NCBI GenBank assembly: GCA_044222225.1
Contig: JBGANR010000035.1
Span: forward strand, 1 to 29,600
DNA: 29,600 bases
Reading direction: 5' to 3'
From: JBGANR01 sp044222225
GTDB taxonomy: Bacteria > Actinomycetota > Actinomycetes > Mycobacteriales > Mycobacteriaceae
Shown: positions 7,667 through 13,641 of the stretch, piece after piece
Layout: each line of letters opens with the position of its first letter
Position numbering within the stretch: position 1 is the first letter of the stretch
Position numbers and translations under genes: made by a program
The notes under the pieces: model-generated
What the model saw: only the letters and a program-made list of their open reading frames with translations
Databases searched by the model: none
Told to the model about the DNA's origin: nothing

Positions 7667-8630
7667 GGCTAGCGCCGTCCTGACCGATATTGAACTGGAA
7701 GCCGTAGCCTCTGCGATAGAGACTCGCCCCCAGCGTCCAGAGAGCAGACTTGGCGTACGTCTCCTCCATCGACGGGTAACCCGAGCCATGCCGCTTTGTA
7801 AGGCAAAGCGTGCCGTCGGAGTATAGGTGGCCGCCGTGGACGTCCAATTCGCCTCCGAGCCTGGGCGATACGAGCGCGACCCTGTACACGCTGTAGGTCG
7901 GGTGGTAATAGATGAACAGGTCGTACTTGTCCCCGAAGCGGTTGGTGATCGAGTAGGAGTAGCCCTCGTAGGTGCCGTCGCTGACCTTCACGCTGGGTGG
8001 CATCTTGGCAATGGCCCGCGCTTCGGCCAAGAGGTCGCGCGCGAAGAATATGTCCCCAACTACCTCGGCGGCGCGCGAGGGGTCGCCCACGTCGCTTCCG
8101 AGCATGACCTCGCCGTTCTGATCGACGTAGACCCTGTCCTTGTCCGCCGCCTGGCCGCCGTTCCTCTGCGCCGCCAGTGTTGCCTGCTGGATGGCGTTGA
8201 GATCCAGCATGTAGAAGGTGTCGCCAACCACGGTCGAGAGACGCGCGGAGGCCCCCGGCGCCTGCCCCTGGGTAGCGACATCCCCGTTCGGTGCGACGTA
8301 GACACCCAGATCCGATGTGCCGCGCTGCGCCTCTTCCACGGCGTGCCGGATGACACTCAGGTCCATGGTGGCCGGGAGTACTGGAGCGCTGGAGGCAGGG
8401 ACGGCGGAGCCGCTGTAGACCTTGATCTCGGCGCCAACCTCGTCCACGCGGCGGGCTGGCCACGGTGCGAGGGGCTCATCGATCTCGATGGCTTCGACGG
8501 TGATGATGGGGAGGTCGGCGTCTTGGCCGACCGAGGAATGGTGCGGATGCTGCTTGGCTGGGAGAGTATGAGTTGTCACGCTCCAAGTCTGGTGGCGCTC
8601 GCGGCTACGTGCTATGTCGCTCAACGACAC
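7659..8630 (-). CDS. E2-like ubiquitin-conjugating protein with N-terminal repeats
   Basis: A 323-aa protein with a GTG start at 8630; GGAG is only a few bases upstream, so a later start is possible. Residues 1-85 look disordered. Two repeats of about 55 residues follow (about 89-140 and 142-196), each built as DL-x2-I-x2-A...VYV-x2-NG(D/E)V...VVGD(T/I)F(Y/F), then a third partial start (ARDLLAEARAI). The C-terminal domain (about 213-315) is an E2 fold of the prokaryotic type: the core HLYSDGTLCL places H268 before the candidate catalytic C276, followed by W298 in the final helices. E2 enzymes accept the activated ubiquitin-like protein from E1 as a thioester. The gene overlaps the JAB-E1 gene by eight bases, so the two are translationally coupled. 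The repeats are not a family I know. Confidence 0.82.
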   Translation of the reverse strand: MSLSDIARSRERHQTWSVTTHTLPAKQHPHHSSVGQDADLPIITVEAIEIDEPLAPWPARRVDEVGAEIKVYSGSAVPASSAPVLPATMDLSVIRHAVEEAQRGTSDLGVYVAPNGDVATQGQAPGASARLSTVVGDTFYMLDLNAIQQATLAAQRNGGQAADKDRVYVDQNGEVMLGSDVGDPSRAAEVVGDIFFARDLLAEARAIAKMPPSVKVSDGTYEGYSYSITNRFGDKYDLFIYYHPTYSVYRVALVSPRLGGELDVHGGHLYSDGTLCLTKRHGSGYPSMEETYAKSALWTLGASLYRRGYGFQFNIGQDGASRA

Positions 8631-8657
8631 AACTCCGTCGCTGCCGAAGCCTTGCGC

Positions 8658-9431
8658 CTAGGGCTCGTTGTAGCTCAGGAACCAACGGTATTGAGCAACC
8701 ACCCGCCCCACGACCTCCGGCGAACGCCGCCCGTTGCCATCCTGGCCTATACTATTCGCGATGCCCAGGATCGCACGTTGGGCGGTGACCAGCTGTACAG
8801 ACAGCGCCTCCGCGACCTCCTCGGCGATCACGCTGATCTCGCCGGTCGCGGCGAAGTAGAGCAACCCCCTCTGGGTTGGGTTGAACCGAGGCCCACCGCG
8901 CCGGGGGTACACGTACGACTCAACGAGCAGCTGAGCCTGATCGGGTACCGGCTCTCCTGCTCCGTTGTTAGCCGCCGCGGCGTCAAGAGCCCGTTGCCAG
9001 TCGACCTTGGGACCGAGATCGACGTCTTGAGTCCGCCTATCACTCCTCGTGATCTTCTTTGCCGAGCCATTGTTGCTACCGGGGCGACCCGGGACTGCGA
9101 CTCGATGCACCTCAGGTGGAACGCCGAGGATGTGCCCGACCTGCGATGCGAACGCGCACTGTGCTTCGTACGGCTCCGGGGCTGGATGGCTGACGAACGC
9201 GACCACGCGGCACGGACCCGACGCGCTCACTGCACTCAAGCGGCGGGCCATCTCAACGGGGTCGTAGTCGTTTATCTGTGAATGGGGTGTCGGCTCGAAA
9301 AAGAACGAGAACGGCGCTGACGCGAAGCCAGCAAGTTCCTCATCGCTCATGGAGGGAAGTAAGTCGATGACCTCGACCTTCTCAGCCGAAGGGCTGAACC
9401 ATCTGCTTAGCGAGTACCACAAGATGCGCAT
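8658..9431 (-). CDS. Unknown protein, first gene of the conjugation operon
   Basis: A 257-aa frame ending 27 bases before the E2 gene. I do not recognise it. The N-terminal half contains FSFFFEPTPH and a strand-like CRVVAFVSHP. The C-terminal 80 residues (GLLYFAATGEISVIAEEVAE onward) have the rhythm of a winged or helix-turn-helix fold. The ATG at 9431 has no convincing ribosome binding site, and the first 17 residues look unlike protein. The overlapping frame at 9382-9495 has a good AAGGAG and more natural residues (DAHLVVLAKQMVQPFG), so the true N-terminus may lie there with a frameshift near 9385-9395. The remainder of the frame is clean. It may regulate the operon or be a conjugation component. 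Confidence 0.55.
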   Translation of the reverse strand: MRILWYSLSRWFSPSAEKVEVIDLLPSMSDEELAGFASAPFSFFFEPTPHSQINDYDPVEMARRLSAVSASGPCRVVAFVSHPAPEPYEAQCAFASQVGHILGVPPEVHRVAVPGRPGSNNGSAKKITRSDRRTQDVDLGPKVDWQRALDAAAANNGAGEPVPDQAQLLVESYVYPRRGGPRFNPTQRGLLYFAATGEISVIAEEVAEALSVQLVTAQRAILGIANSIGQDGNGRRSPEVVGRVVAQYRWFLSYNEP

Positions 9432-9495
9432 CAGTCACCCCATTTCCACTGGATGCCGACGGCAACGGAGCCCTGATCAGCGGGTGCGAGCTCAT
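9382..9495 (-). CDS. Short frame, probably the displaced N-terminus of the next gene
   Basis: A 37-residue frame from an ATG at 9495 with AAGGAG nine bases upstream. It overlaps the start of the 257-aa gene by 50 bases in another frame. Read in sequence, its QMVQPFG followed by EKVEVIDLL of the other frame looks continuous, which suggests a one-base insertion or two-base deletion. Alternatively it is a leader peptide. It is too short to name, and ends in a single glycine rather than the Gly-Gly expected of a ubiquitin-like protein. Confidence 0.35.
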   Translation of the reverse strand: MSSHPLIRAPLPSASSGNGVTDAHLVVLAKQMVQPFG

Positions 9496-9556
9496 CGAGT
9501 GGGTCTCCTTCATGATTCCGGATGCGGTGATGGGTTGAGGTCTGGGGCTGGCCGTG

Positions 9557-10012
9557 CTAAACGAACTCATGCCAGTCGGACCATGTCCCGTCCGTGAGCC
9601 ACTTGTGGATTACAGTTCCGCCTCTTCGGAGCCAAAGCTCATTGTGTCCCTCACCTCCGCTGGCAACTGCAATCGGCCCGGTGAAGCCACCACCCCAGTC
9701 GCTCCACGCGCTCCAGCCAACAGATTCCCCCCACCACCGGTGAAAGAGTTGCCCACTTGAAGTGACTAGGAATAGGTCGACGTAGCGACCATGCGCGGCG
9801 GCCCCGACGTGCGCTGCCTGAGTGCCGTGTGGCACTGGCATCTTCGTCCAAGCGCTCCAATGACCGTCGTGCCAACGGTGCCGCAACTCTCCGGCGAACG
9901 TCACACCGAATACTTCCAGGTGGTCACCCACCACACCAATGCTGGTGAGAGAAATGAACGCCTGCGCGGAGGTAGCCGCGATTCGATCCAAGTCCAGGTC
10001 GCGGTCTGGCAT
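9557..10012 (-). CDS. PLL-type (DUF346) beta-propeller lectin fragment, three blades
   Basis: A 151-aa frame containing three repeats of about 45 residues, each ending in a Trp-rich signature: HRWHDGHWSAW, HRWWGESVGWSAWSDWGG and HKWLTDGTWSDW. This is the pattern of PLL-like propeller lectins, which normally have seven blades and bind sugars. Only three are present and there is no signal peptide, so it is probably a fragment or a fused tail. Its ATG follows the stop of the DUF262 fragment by two bases (TGA-TC-ATG), so it would be translated by coupling to that remnant. The link to the conjugation operon downstream is unclear: it could be the broken 5' neighbour of that operon or unrelated debris. 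Confidence 0.6.
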   Translation of the reverse strand: MPDRDLDLDRIAATSAQAFISLTSIGVVGDHLEVFGVTFAGELRHRWHDGHWSAWTKMPVPHGTQAAHVGAAAHGRYVDLFLVTSSGQLFHRWWGESVGWSAWSDWGGGFTGPIAVASGGEGHNELWLRRGGTVIHKWLTDGTWSDWHEFV

Positions 10013-10014
10013 GA

Positions 10015-10146
10015 TCAAAATCCGACGAGCTTGGTGATCTGGTCGGCACCCCACACGAACTCGCGCTGAATCGCCGGCATCAGGTACTCGCGCCGGTGAA
10101 TAGCGGTCAGCATCTCCTCGATGCTGCGCGGGGTCTGAAAGGACAT
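10015..10146 (-). pseudogene. DUF262 protein, N-terminal 43 residues only
   Basis: The frame begins MSFQTPRSIEEMLTAIHRRE and continues with the characteristic LMPAIQREFVW, the start of DUF262 (GmrS/SspE-like) nuclease-NTPase proteins, which act in defence against modified or foreign DNA. It stops after KLVGF, where a full-length member would go on for several hundred residues. The break lies near 10,015-10,030, directly against the lectin fragment, so a deletion or recombination joined the two. It cannot be functional. Confidence 0.7.
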
Positions 10147-10178
10147 GTGGACTCTCTCTCGGTCAGGTGGACAGATGC

Positions 10179-10499
10179 TCAGGCGATGGCGTCATCATCA
10201 ACGGCGACCACGGTGTCGTAGAGGCCGTAGTGCCGCAGACCCTTGTAGGACTCAATGCCGGTGTAGGACAGGGACGAGTCTTCGTAGCGGCGGAAGGCGA
10301 AGACGGCTTGGTTCATGTGGGTCGCGTTGAAGACGCCGAGGTTCACGAGCAGATGGAAGTCCTCGACGGTCAGCCCGGTCACGGTACGGAACAGGCCCGG
10401 TTCGAGTTTGGTGATGACGTCCTGAAGGGTGTTCTCGCGGAAGTCAGTCAGGTACATGAACGCTGGAATGCGGATGGCGAACTTGACCAGCTTCGGCAA
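10179..10499 (-). pseudogene. C-terminal remnant of a restriction helicase/endonuclease subunit
   Basis: About 106 residues without a proper start codon (the frame opens at a TTG). The residues FMYLTDFRENTLQDVI and KLEPGLFRTVTGLTVEDF, then RRYEDSSLSYTGIE, resemble from memory the C-terminal end of large helicase/endonuclease proteins that follow an Eco57I-like DNA methylase in actinobacterial restriction loci. The rest of that protein is missing. It is joined out of frame to the first codons of the methylase, so the interior of both genes has been deleted. The family call rests on memory of similar sequences and needs a search. Confidence 0.55.
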
Positions 10500-10545
10500 C
10501 GCGCTGCTTGGACTTCACCAATCGATGGGCTTCACTCAGCGTCAT
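10444..10545 (-). pseudogene. N-terminal remnant of an N6-adenine DNA methylase, joined to the deletion scar
   Basis: The ATG at 10545 overlaps the stop of the HTH gene (ATGA). The first residues, MTLSEAHRLVKSKQRVA, resemble the start of Eco57I-like N6-adenine methylases, which continue with a 'DHGEVFTP'-type segment. Here the frame passes at about residue 17 into sequence that belongs, in another frame, to the restriction-protein remnant, and stops after 33 residues. The junction is near 10,495-10,500. This is the left scar of the deletion that removed most of the restriction-modification locus. Confidence 0.5.
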
Positions 10546-10798
10546 CGTCTCCCCTTCCCGTGCTCGTCGTCATGATCGTAGGGCGACCGCTGACATTTGC
10601 GTGGGCCGCTGAGCGGTCTGTCGTCGCTGGCCGCTGCGCCCGCGCGCACCCAGTCGTCGATCTCGCTGGCCTGGAACTTCCAGAGGCGTCCGACCTTGTG
10701 GGCGGGCAGGCCTTCTCGGCAATCCAGGTGTAGACGGCGTCTTTGGTGACCCCGAGGTGGGCGGCGATGTCGTCTGCGGACAGCCACGGCTCAGCCAC
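10542..10798 (-). pseudogene. Excisionase-type HTH DNA-binding protein, single-base frameshift
   Basis: The gene starts at a GTG (10798) with a strong GGGAGG. It encodes MAEPWLSADDIAAHLGVTKD, the winged-helix start of the excisionase/MerR-like HTH family, to VYTWIAEK. The expected continuation PAHKVGRLWKFQASEIDDWV is present, but in another frame; a missing G near 10,705-10,715 (GAGAAGGCC where GAGAAGGGCC is expected) explains the shift. The second frame ends at 10542, overlapping the methylase start. Such small HTH proteins often precede restriction-modification genes and control them. The product of the shifted frame would lose the recognition wing. Confidence 0.75.
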
Positions 10799-10843
10799 GT
10801 TGGTCCTCCCTCGCTCAATGGCCCAGGCAGGCCAACACTCACG

Positions 10844-10849
10844 ATAATA
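10844..10849 (-). promoter_or_regulatory. Candidate -10 element of the HTH/restriction locus
   Basis: Read on the minus strand this is TATTAT, close to the -10 consensus, 46 bases before the GTG at 10798, in an otherwise GC-rich gap. No good -35 is visible at 17 bases, so the call is weak. The rest of the 10,799-10,933 gap shows nothing else. Confidence 0.3.
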
Positions 10850-10933
10850 CCGGCGGAGGTACGGCTTGAACTGGGTTTCTCCGGGCGTGGCCGAACGAGA
10901 TGGGTGCCGAGAGCCGCGACTCTGGCCGTTCGA

Positions 10934-11365
10934 TCAACGCCGGACGTGCGTCTTGAGCCACGTGGTAACTGTCTTCCGCCACCGGTCGTGGTCGGCGTTC
11001 CAGCACAGGGTGTGGCCGGCGTCGAAGGTCCCCAACTCGACGAGGTCCGGGCGTGCTTCTCGGAGTGCTTGTGAGAGCCGGAGGGGCACGGAGTCGTCTC
11101 GAGTGCCGTGGAGGATCAGGGTCGGCGTGGTGAGGTCTGCGGCTCGGGATGTCCAGTCGAAGGAGCGAATCGGGATGTCCAGTCGAAGGAGCGAAATGGG
11201 ATACGGCCCAGCAACCCGACGGCGCGAGCCAGTGGCGTGAGGGTGGGCCACGGGGCCGCGAGGTGGCCGGCCACTGGGGGCAATCCGCCTCGGGCGCAGT
11301 TGGACTTGATAACTTCGGTCCAGTCGAGGACTGGTGAGTCGAGTACGAGCGCAACGATCATGCCC
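10934..11365 (-). pseudogene. Alpha/beta hydrolase, C-terminal part, cut by the IS and broken by a duplication
   Basis: The 5' part reads IVALVLDSPVLDWTEVI, and the 3' part reads PTLILHGTRDDSVPLRLSQ and later FDAGHTLCW. These are strand 5, the Asp loop (GTRDD) and the catalytic His (GH) of an alpha/beta hydrolase. The upstream half, with the nucleophile, is missing because the IS element begins at 11,366. Between the two parts a perfect 26-bp tandem duplication (11,144-11,195) shifts the frame; removing one copy restores a continuous PFRSFDWTSRAADLTTPTL. The gene is therefore inactive twice over. Confidence 0.75.
11144..11195. repeat. Perfect 26-bp tandem duplication in the hydrolase remnant
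   Basis: The 26-bp unit starting TCGGGATGTCCAGTCGAAGG at 11,144 is repeated exactly at 11,170. Since 26 is not a multiple of three it causes a frameshift. The perfect identity suggests a recent slippage event. Confidence 0.9.
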
Positions 11366-11393
11366 TAAGGTGCCCGGTGTTTTCCGGACAGGG
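11366..11393 (-). repeat. Terminal inverted repeat, orfB end of IS copy 2
   Basis: The plus strand begins TAAGGTGCCCGGTGTTTTCC. It matches the end of copy 1 (149-176) in inverse orientation with two mismatches. Confidence 0.82.
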
Positions 11394-11410
11394 AATCTTG
11401 CGTTTTCTCG

Positions 11411-12294
11411 TTACGCCGCCCGCTGACTACTCAACCATTTCGCTTCGACCTCGTTCGGCGTCCGACAATCGAGCGCGGAATGAAGTCGAATCTGATTGTA
11501 GCGTGACTCGATGTAGCGGACGATGTCAATCCGTGCGTGTTCCCGCGTCGGGTACACGGTTCGATTCACCCGCTCATTCTTCAGCGTCCCGTTGAACGAT
11601 TCAGCCCACGCGTTGTCGTAACACACACCGGCCCGGCCGACCGACCGCGTGATCCCTTTATCCCAGGTGAAGTCAGCGAACACCTGCGACGTATGCTGAC
11701 AACCGCGATCAGAACGGAAGATCGTGACACCAGCAATTATCGCCTCGTTACGCACGCCATCTCCAACCCATCCGTGATCAACTCTGTACGTAGATGATCC
11801 GCCATCGCATACCCGACCACCTTCTTCGAGAAACAATCCAGCACCGTCGCCAGATACAACCAGCCTTCACCGGTACGGATATATGTGATGTCACCGACCA
11901 GCTTATGCCCCGGGGCATCAGAAGTGAAGTCACGTCGGAGCAGGTCGACAAGCCCGTCTGCGTCGCCGGCCACCGTCGTGACCGGCCGCCACGGGCGTGG
12001 CTGACACGGCTGCAGCCCCAGTTCACACATGGTCTGACGAACCGTCTCGTCATCGACGACATGCCCCCACCCCACCAACTGCGCATGCACCCGTCGATAG
12101 CCGTACGTGCCGTTGGAAAAAGAGAACACGAACCCGATCAACGCTTCGAGTCGACTCCGCCACTCGTCCCGCTTCGACGGCCGCCGGCTCACCCACTCGT
12201 AATATCCGGACCGGGACACCTTCATCCACCGACACATCAACACCACCGGATAACGGCCTTCTTCGCTCGCGATGAACTCGTATCTCCGAGTCAC
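11411..12294 (-). pseudogene. IS3-family transposase OrfB, frameshifted
   Basis: The start is GTG at 12294, overlapping the orfA stop (GTGA). The first frame runs through SRSGYYEW and NGTYGYRRVHAQL, the IS3 HTH_21 region, then VGDITYI with the first catalytic Asp, and ends at LITDGLEMA followed by a wrong CVTRR. The second frame picks up at VRNEAIIAGVTIFRSDRG (second Asp) and carries AESFNGTLKNE (catalytic Glu) to the TAA end at 11411. One G is missing near 11,745-11,755 (GCGTGCGT where GCGGTGCGT is expected). The intact protein would be about 294 aa. As read, no complete DDE triad is made. Confidence 0.85.
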
Positions 12295-12580
12295 CGGGAC
12301 TTCCGGGCCAAGAAGGCCGTCGCTTTTCCCAGGAACTCATTCTCCATCCGCAGTTCCCGGACCTCACGCTCCAACTCTTTCAACCGCGCCCGTTCCGAGA
12401 TCGTGAACTCCGGCTCCACCACCGGATGCACCGAACGGAACGCTTTCACCCAGTTCCCCAGAGTCTGCTCAACCACCCCAACTCCCGCGCGACATCAGCA
12501 ATCGACCGCGAACGATCGACCACCTCCCGAACCGCCGCTTCCCGAAACTCGGGAGAATACTTTCCACGCCGTGCAACCAT
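12291..12580 (-). pseudogene. IS3-family transposase OrfA (HTH), frameshifted
   Basis: The start is ATG at 12580 with GGAG upstream. The first frame gives MVARRGKYSPEFREAAVREV and ADVARELG, the HTH_Tnp_1 domain, then goes astray. The second frame continues with VVEQTLGNWVKAF and the leucine-zipper-like LKELEREVRELRMENEFLGK to the stop overlapping orfB. A G is missing in the run near 12,475-12,482. Intact OrfA would be about 96 aa; it binds the terminal repeats. Confidence 0.85.
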
Positions 12581-12619
12581 CCACTTCTCCGATCAGGTCC
12601 AACCCCAGTCTATTGGGGC

Positions 12620-12647
12620 CCCTGTCCGGAAAACGTGGGGCACCTCA
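12620..12647 (-). repeat. Terminal inverted repeat, orfA end of IS copy 2
   Basis: Read on the minus strand it is TGAGGTGCCCCACGTTTTCC and continues GGACAGGG. It matches the opposite end with four mismatches in 28. Confidence 0.82.
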
Positions 12648-12693
12648 CCGGGTGCTGGTGCTCACCTGCCCGCAGGAGCGGAGGCGAGCATGA
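12648..12693 (+). pseudogene. Last codons of an unknown gene upstream of the relaxase
   Basis: An open frame reads RVLVLTCPQERRRA and ends in a TGA that overlaps the relaxase ATG (ATGA). This coupling suggests that a real gene once preceded the relaxase and that all but its last 14 or so codons were lost at the IS boundary. It is too short to name. Confidence 0.3.
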
Positions 12694-13247
12694 CAGTTTC
12701 GATGCGCGTGATGTCAGCGGGTGACGGCTACGAGTACCTGCTCAAGACGGTCGCGGCGGCCGACGGGGATTAGGCCCCTCTCGACGCCGCTCACTCGCTA
12801 CTACATGGAAGAAGGCACGCCGCCTGGCCGCTGGCACGGCGCGGGCGTAGCGGCCCTCGGAAAGGACGAGATTCAGGTGGGCGACCGAGTATCGGAACAC
12901 CAACTCCAGCTACTGATGGGGACTGGCCATGATCCGATCAACGACCAACCGTTCGGTCGAGCGTTCCCGACCTACAAGAGCCAGGACGAGCGCATCGAGG
13001 CGAGGATCGCCGACCTCGAACCGACGATGACACCTGGCGCCAAGGGCGAGGCTGTCGCACAGATCGCTGCCGAGGAGACTGCCCGCAGCACACGGCGTGC
13101 GGTGGCAGGCTTCGACTTCACCTTCTCGATCCCGAAGTCCGCGAGCGTGTCGTGGGCCGTTGCGGATGCCGGCGTGCAGGCGCTGATCGGGGAGGCGCAC
13201 CATCGAGCGGTTGCGGAGGTGGTTGCGTTCATGGAACGTGACCGCAG
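12690..13247 (+). pseudogene. MobF/TrwC-type conjugative relaxase, frameshifted and truncated
   Basis: The start is ATG at 12690 after GGAGGCGAGC. The first frame, MTVSMRVMSAGDGYEYLLKT, is the actinobacterial TrwC start; it stops at a TAG at 12,769-12,771. An extra T there moves the reading to the frame that goes on with STPLTRYYMEEGTPPGRW, carrying the tyrosine pair used for nicking in this family, and RRAVAGFDFTFSIPKSASVSW, the relaxase core. The protein ends in FMERD, where homologues continue through the metal-binding His triad and a helicase domain. The sequence then runs into the isomerase fragment. It is a plasmid or ICE remnant and cannot nick DNA. Confidence 0.8.
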
Positions 13248-13601
13248 AACATCAAGGAGGCCAACATCGTCCGGACCCTGGCGGAAGCAGCCGGGTACGC
13301 GGCCGAGGTCGACCATGACTCCATCGGGGTCGCGGTCGACTTCTACCACCTCGACGAGGAGCGGGCGCCGCTTGCGGAGATCGGCACCTACGGCGACTGG
13401 ATCGTTCACGTGCAAGTGGCCGACTCCGGCCGGCAGCGCCCCGGCGCCGGCTCCTACGACTACCCGGAGTTCGCCAGACAGCTGGCCGCCATCGGCTACG
13501 ACGACACCCTCTCGGTCGAGGTCATGCAGCACCTGAGCGACTTCGACATCGCCGCGAGCGCCGATTTCCTGCGCCGAGTCTGGCCCGCAGTTCGGGCATG
13601 A
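13248..13601 (+). pseudogene. Sugar phosphate isomerase/epimerase, C-terminal part
   Basis: From AAC at 13,248 the frame reads IKEANIVRTLAEAAGYAAEV, SIGVAVDFYHLDEERAPLAE, then WIVHVQVADSGRQRPGAGSY and FARQLAAIGYDDTLSVEVM, to a TGA at 13,599-13,601. These are the last strands of a xylose-isomerase-like TIM barrel (AP_endonuc_2 fold), with metal-ligand candidates D in VDFYH, H in VHVQVAD and E in SVEVM. The N-terminal half of about 150 residues is missing and replaced by the relaxase. It is the first chromosomal sequence after the island. Downstream GC and codon use match the chromosome. Confidence 0.75.
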
Positions 13602-13641
13602 TCAAATCGATGTTCGACGCCGACGATGGGAGCCAGCCCCG

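Larger units (their letters stand above)
11366..12647 (-). mobile_element. IS3-family insertion sequence, copy 2 (1,282 bp)
   Basis: The element is bounded by 28-bp imperfect terminal inverted repeats at 11,366-11,393 and 12,620-12,647, both beginning T(A/G)AGGTGCCC and ending TTTTCCGGACAGGG. It contains orfA and orfB in the usual overlapping order on the minus strand. The flanking triplets (CCC at 11,363-11,365 and CCG at 12,648-12,650) do not match, so no target duplication is visible; that fits recombination between copies or later rearrangement. Both transposase frames are broken, so this copy should not move by itself. Confidence 0.88.

Noticed and set aside
5789..7789. Longer start of the JAMM-E1 gene at 7789
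   Set aside because: It would add 41 Arg/Ser-rich residues that overlap the E2 coding sequence by 131 bases. The GTG at 7666 gives the usual short overlap.
7827..9281. 484-codon plus-strand frame opposite the E2-like gene
   Set aside because: The minus strand carries recognisable E2 motifs and coupled starts. The plus frame has no domain and no ribosome binding site.
9382..9570. 62-residue frame as a ubiquitin-like modifier
   Set aside because: Too short, Ser/Pro-rich, and it ends in a single glycine. No beta-grasp pattern is visible.
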